From: Vespa crabro
Taxonomy: Eukaryota; Arthropoda; Insecta; Hymenoptera; Vespidae
Assembly (NCBI RefSeq): GCF_910589235.1
Contig: NC_060958.1
Coordinates: 5,661,713-5,725,712 of the forward strand
Direction: 5' to 3'
DNA: 64,000 nucleotides
Made by a program: the position numbers and the translations under genes. The notes beneath the pieces were generated by a model. That model was given only the letters and a program-made list of their open reading frames with translations, was not told where the DNA came from and did not search any database. Below, piece by piece: positions 63,929 through 64,000 of this stretch. Each line of letters begins with the position of its first letter. Within the stretch, counting starts at the first letter, position 1.

Positions 63929-63962
63929 CTGATTAAGAAAATAATTACGAAAGAAGGAAAAT

Positions 63963-63963
63963 C

Positions 63964-64000
<37 letters not shown>
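63963..64000 (+). repeat. (AT)n array at the window edge
   Basis: An AT array of at least 16 units runs to the last base, so its length cannot be known. Confidence 0.9.

Overview
The window is from an AT-rich animal nuclear genome. Every coding call is split by GT-AG introns, and intergenic and intronic DNA is dense with long (AT)n, (TTA)n, (AG)n and (GATA)n microsatellites. The encoded proteins look most like insect members of their families (Src42A, Flower, Rab23, a class III myosin), so this is an insect. A hymenopteran is my best guess, but that is inference from general character, not from a search.

Layout: (1) 1-587, minus strand: the first three coding exons of the proteasome-associated deubiquitinase USP14, head-to-head with (2) flower on the plus strand (1190-3640), which has two alternative last exons. 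(3) 7137-15750, plus: Src42A, a complete Src-family kinase in six coding exons, with a 5.5-kb third intron and a 3' region holding a long inverted repeat. (4) 18.5-19.8 kb: a promoter-like segment and two exon-like pieces that I cannot assign. (5) 20591-26218, plus: Rab23, complete in six coding exons. (6) 26.2-45.3 kb: about 19 kb without a recognisable gene. It carries microsatellites, two diverged tandem duplications, MITE-like elements and a perfect GC hairpin. (7) 45323-54087, plus: a class III myosin (kinase plus motor plus IQ motifs plus espin-binding-like tail). Its 3' end can be read in three frames depending on a microexon. (8) 57262-57348, plus: the first coding exon of alpha-catulin behind a CpG-rich promoter. 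(9) 57.3-63.8 kb: intronic or intergenic DNA. (10) 63775-63928, minus: an unrecognised but convincing coding exon.

The genes do not form an operon-like unit. Src42A, Rab23, the class III myosin and alpha-catulin all act in cytoskeleton, membrane or junction signalling, but their adjacency is probably just gene order. I found no prokaryotic-style features, CRISPR array, rRNA or convincing tRNA gene. All exon boundaries were set by eye from splice consensus, frame continuity and family knowledge; no alignment or RNA evidence was available.
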